From Comamonas halotolerans (GTDB lineage Bacteria > Pseudomonadota > Gammaproteobacteria > Burkholderiales > Burkholderiaceae_C), in assembly GCF_030162935.1 (NCBI RefSeq), contig NZ_JASAUZ010000023.1, forward strand, positions 124,001 through 188,000: a stretch of DNA of 64,000 nucleotides, in the 5' to 3' direction. The notes beneath the pieces were generated by a model. That model did not search any database and was not told where the DNA came from. It saw only the letters and a list, made by a program, of their open reading frames with translations. Below, piece by piece: positions 63,087 through 64,000 of the stretch. The position numbers and the translations under genes were made by a program. How positions within the stretch are numbered: position 1 is the first letter of the stretch; each line of letters begins with the position of its first letter.

Positions 63087-64000
63087 ATGCTCAAACGCCA
63101 ATTTCTCCCGACTGCTGCTGCCACTTTGCTTGCTTTCAACGCCTGGACTGCCGCCCACGCCCAGGCCACACCGTTGAAGTTTCAACTTGACTGGCGCTTT
63201 GAGGGCCCTGCAGCGTTTTTTGTACATCCTGAACAAAAAGGCTATTTCAAGGAGCTGGGTCTGGACGTACGCGTCGAAGCGGCCAGCGGCGCGGGCGCCA
63301 TCCAGCGTGTGGCATCAGGCACGCACGACCTGGGTTTTGCCGATATGGCTGCGCTGATGGAATTTCATGCCAACAATCCTGAAGCGCCCATCAAGCCTGT
63401 GGCCATCATGATGATCTACAACACCACACCTGCCTCGGTGATGGCGCTCAAGAAATCAGGCATCACCCAAGCGGCCGATCTGAGTGGAAAAAAGCTTGGC
63501 GCACCCATTTTTGATGCTGGCCGGCGCACATTCCCCATCTTTGCGCAAGCCAACGGCGTAACGGATGTGCAGTGGACCACCATGGATCCGCCGCTGCGCG
63601 AAACAATGCTGGCACGCGGTGACCTGGATGCAGTCACTGGCTATACCTTTACCAGCTTGCTCAACTTGGAAGCCCGCGGCATCAAGCGTGAAGACATTGT
63701 GGTGCTGCCTTACGCAACCCATGGCGTGCAACTGTATGGCAACGTCATCATTGCCAGCCCCAAGCTGATTGCGGAAAAACCGGAGGTCGTCAAGGCCTTC
63801 CTCAAGGCCTTTGCCAAAGGGGCCAAAGAAGTCATCAGCCAGCCTGAAGCAGCTGTGGCCTCACTCAAAGCCAAAGATGGTCTGGTGAATGAGCCACTGG
63901 AAGTTAAGCGCCTCAAGCTGACACTGGAGACCGCCGTCGACAGCGTTGGTGCGCGCAAAGAGGGCTTTGGTCAAATCAACCCTGAGCGCTTGCAATTGAT
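63087..64000 (+). CDS. NMT1/THI5-type ABC substrate-binding protein (3' end outside window)
   Basis: An ATG at 63087 opens a frame that runs off the end of the window, so it is truncated here at 304 residues. It begins MLKRQFLPTAAATLLAFNAW with cleavage near AHAQA, then PLKFQLDWRFEGPAAFFVHP. The NMT1-like fold follows with GYFKELGLDVRVEAASG and DLGFADMAALMEF. Family members bind riboflavin/thiamine precursors, nitriles, sulfonates or small heterocycles. The ligand is unknown; the operator suggests a purine- or pyrimidine-related compound. Confidence 0.85.
   Translation, partial: MLKRQFLPTAAATLLAFNAWTAAHAQATPLKFQLDWRFEGPAAFFVHPEQKGYFKELGLDVRVEAASGAGAIQRVASGTHDLGFADMAALMEFHANNPEAPIKPVAIMMIYNTTPASVMALKKSGITQAADLSGKKLGAPIFDAGRRTFPIFAQANGVTDVQWTTMDPPLRETMLARGDLDAVTGYTFTSLLNLEARGIKREDIVVLPYATHGVQLYGNVIIASPKLIAEKPEVVKAFLKAFAKGAKEVISQPEAAVASLKAKDGLVNEPLEVKRLKLTLETAVDSVGARKEGFGQINPERLQL

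Overview
The window comes from a beta-proteobacterium, most likely a Comamonadaceae member (Comamonas, Delftia or Acidovorax type). I judge this from the gene families, a moderate to high GC content, and a P2-type prophage typical of that order. About the first 21.3 kb is the right-hand part of an integrated P2-like phage; its left end lies outside the window. The rest is chromosome. I see no tRNA, rRNA, CRISPR array or IS transposase.

Prophage (1-21275). The late tail operon runs rightward: tail fibre end, fibre assembly protein, sheath FI, tube FII, E with a -1 frameshift product E+E', tape measure T, U and D. Between D and the leftward S24-type repressor lies a 5.6 kb cargo region, all leftward. 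It holds an HNH nuclease, a small membrane protein that looks like an integron gene cassette (with an attC-like element), an AT-rich two-gene membrane/coiled-coil operon of unknown function, and an OB-fold lipoprotein-like gene. Two cargo blocks are each bounded by a second copy of the 3' end of the neighbouring phage gene: D on the left and the repressor on the right. This suggests cargo was added by recombination in conserved gene ends. Rightward early genes follow: CII-like regulator, Ogr/Delta activator, small proteins, replication endonuclease A and an AlpA-type regulator. A leftward tyrosine integrase closes the prophage.

Purine salvage and catabolism (about 22.7-53.1 kb). A leftward block encodes a BMP-type nucleoside ABC transporter with two lipoproteins, a Rieske oxygenase and an adenine deaminase. 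Then come xanthine dehydrogenase xdhA and xdhB, with the maturation factor xdhC further on; membrane urate hydroxylase puuD with a cytochrome c domain; 5-hydroxyisourate hydrolase; a GntR regulator; allantoinase puuE; a fused OHCU decarboxylase/allantoate amidohydrolase; a second M20 amidohydrolase; a dicarboxylate-type symporter; a second GntR; and an NCS2 purine permease. Together they give adenine -> hypoxanthine -> xanthine -> urate -> HIU -> OHCU -> allantoin -> allantoate -> ureidoglycine/ureidoglycolate. Guanine deaminase and ureidoglycolate lyase are not in the window. The octamer TGTATRCA (R = A/G) lies in the promoter region of xdhA, puuD, hiuH/gntR, the symporter, the NCS2 permease and the divergent flavin-reductase/NMT1 pair at the right end. 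It is a candidate operator for a GntR-controlled purine regulon.

Right end. After the malic enzyme maeB comes a GC-richer five-carbon-free tetronate cluster (55.9-62.0 kb): FadR-like regulator, GntP permease with an apparent one-base frameshift near its start, LtnD, OtnK, OtnC and OtnI. These convert L-threonate or D-erythronate to dihydroxyacetone phosphate. The window ends in a truncated NMT1-type substrate-binding protein, divergent from a flavin reductase. Unrelated host genes in between include a HIT protein, FosA, a LysR regulator, a diguanylate cyclase, a Crp/Fnr regulator and a GNAT acetyltransferase.
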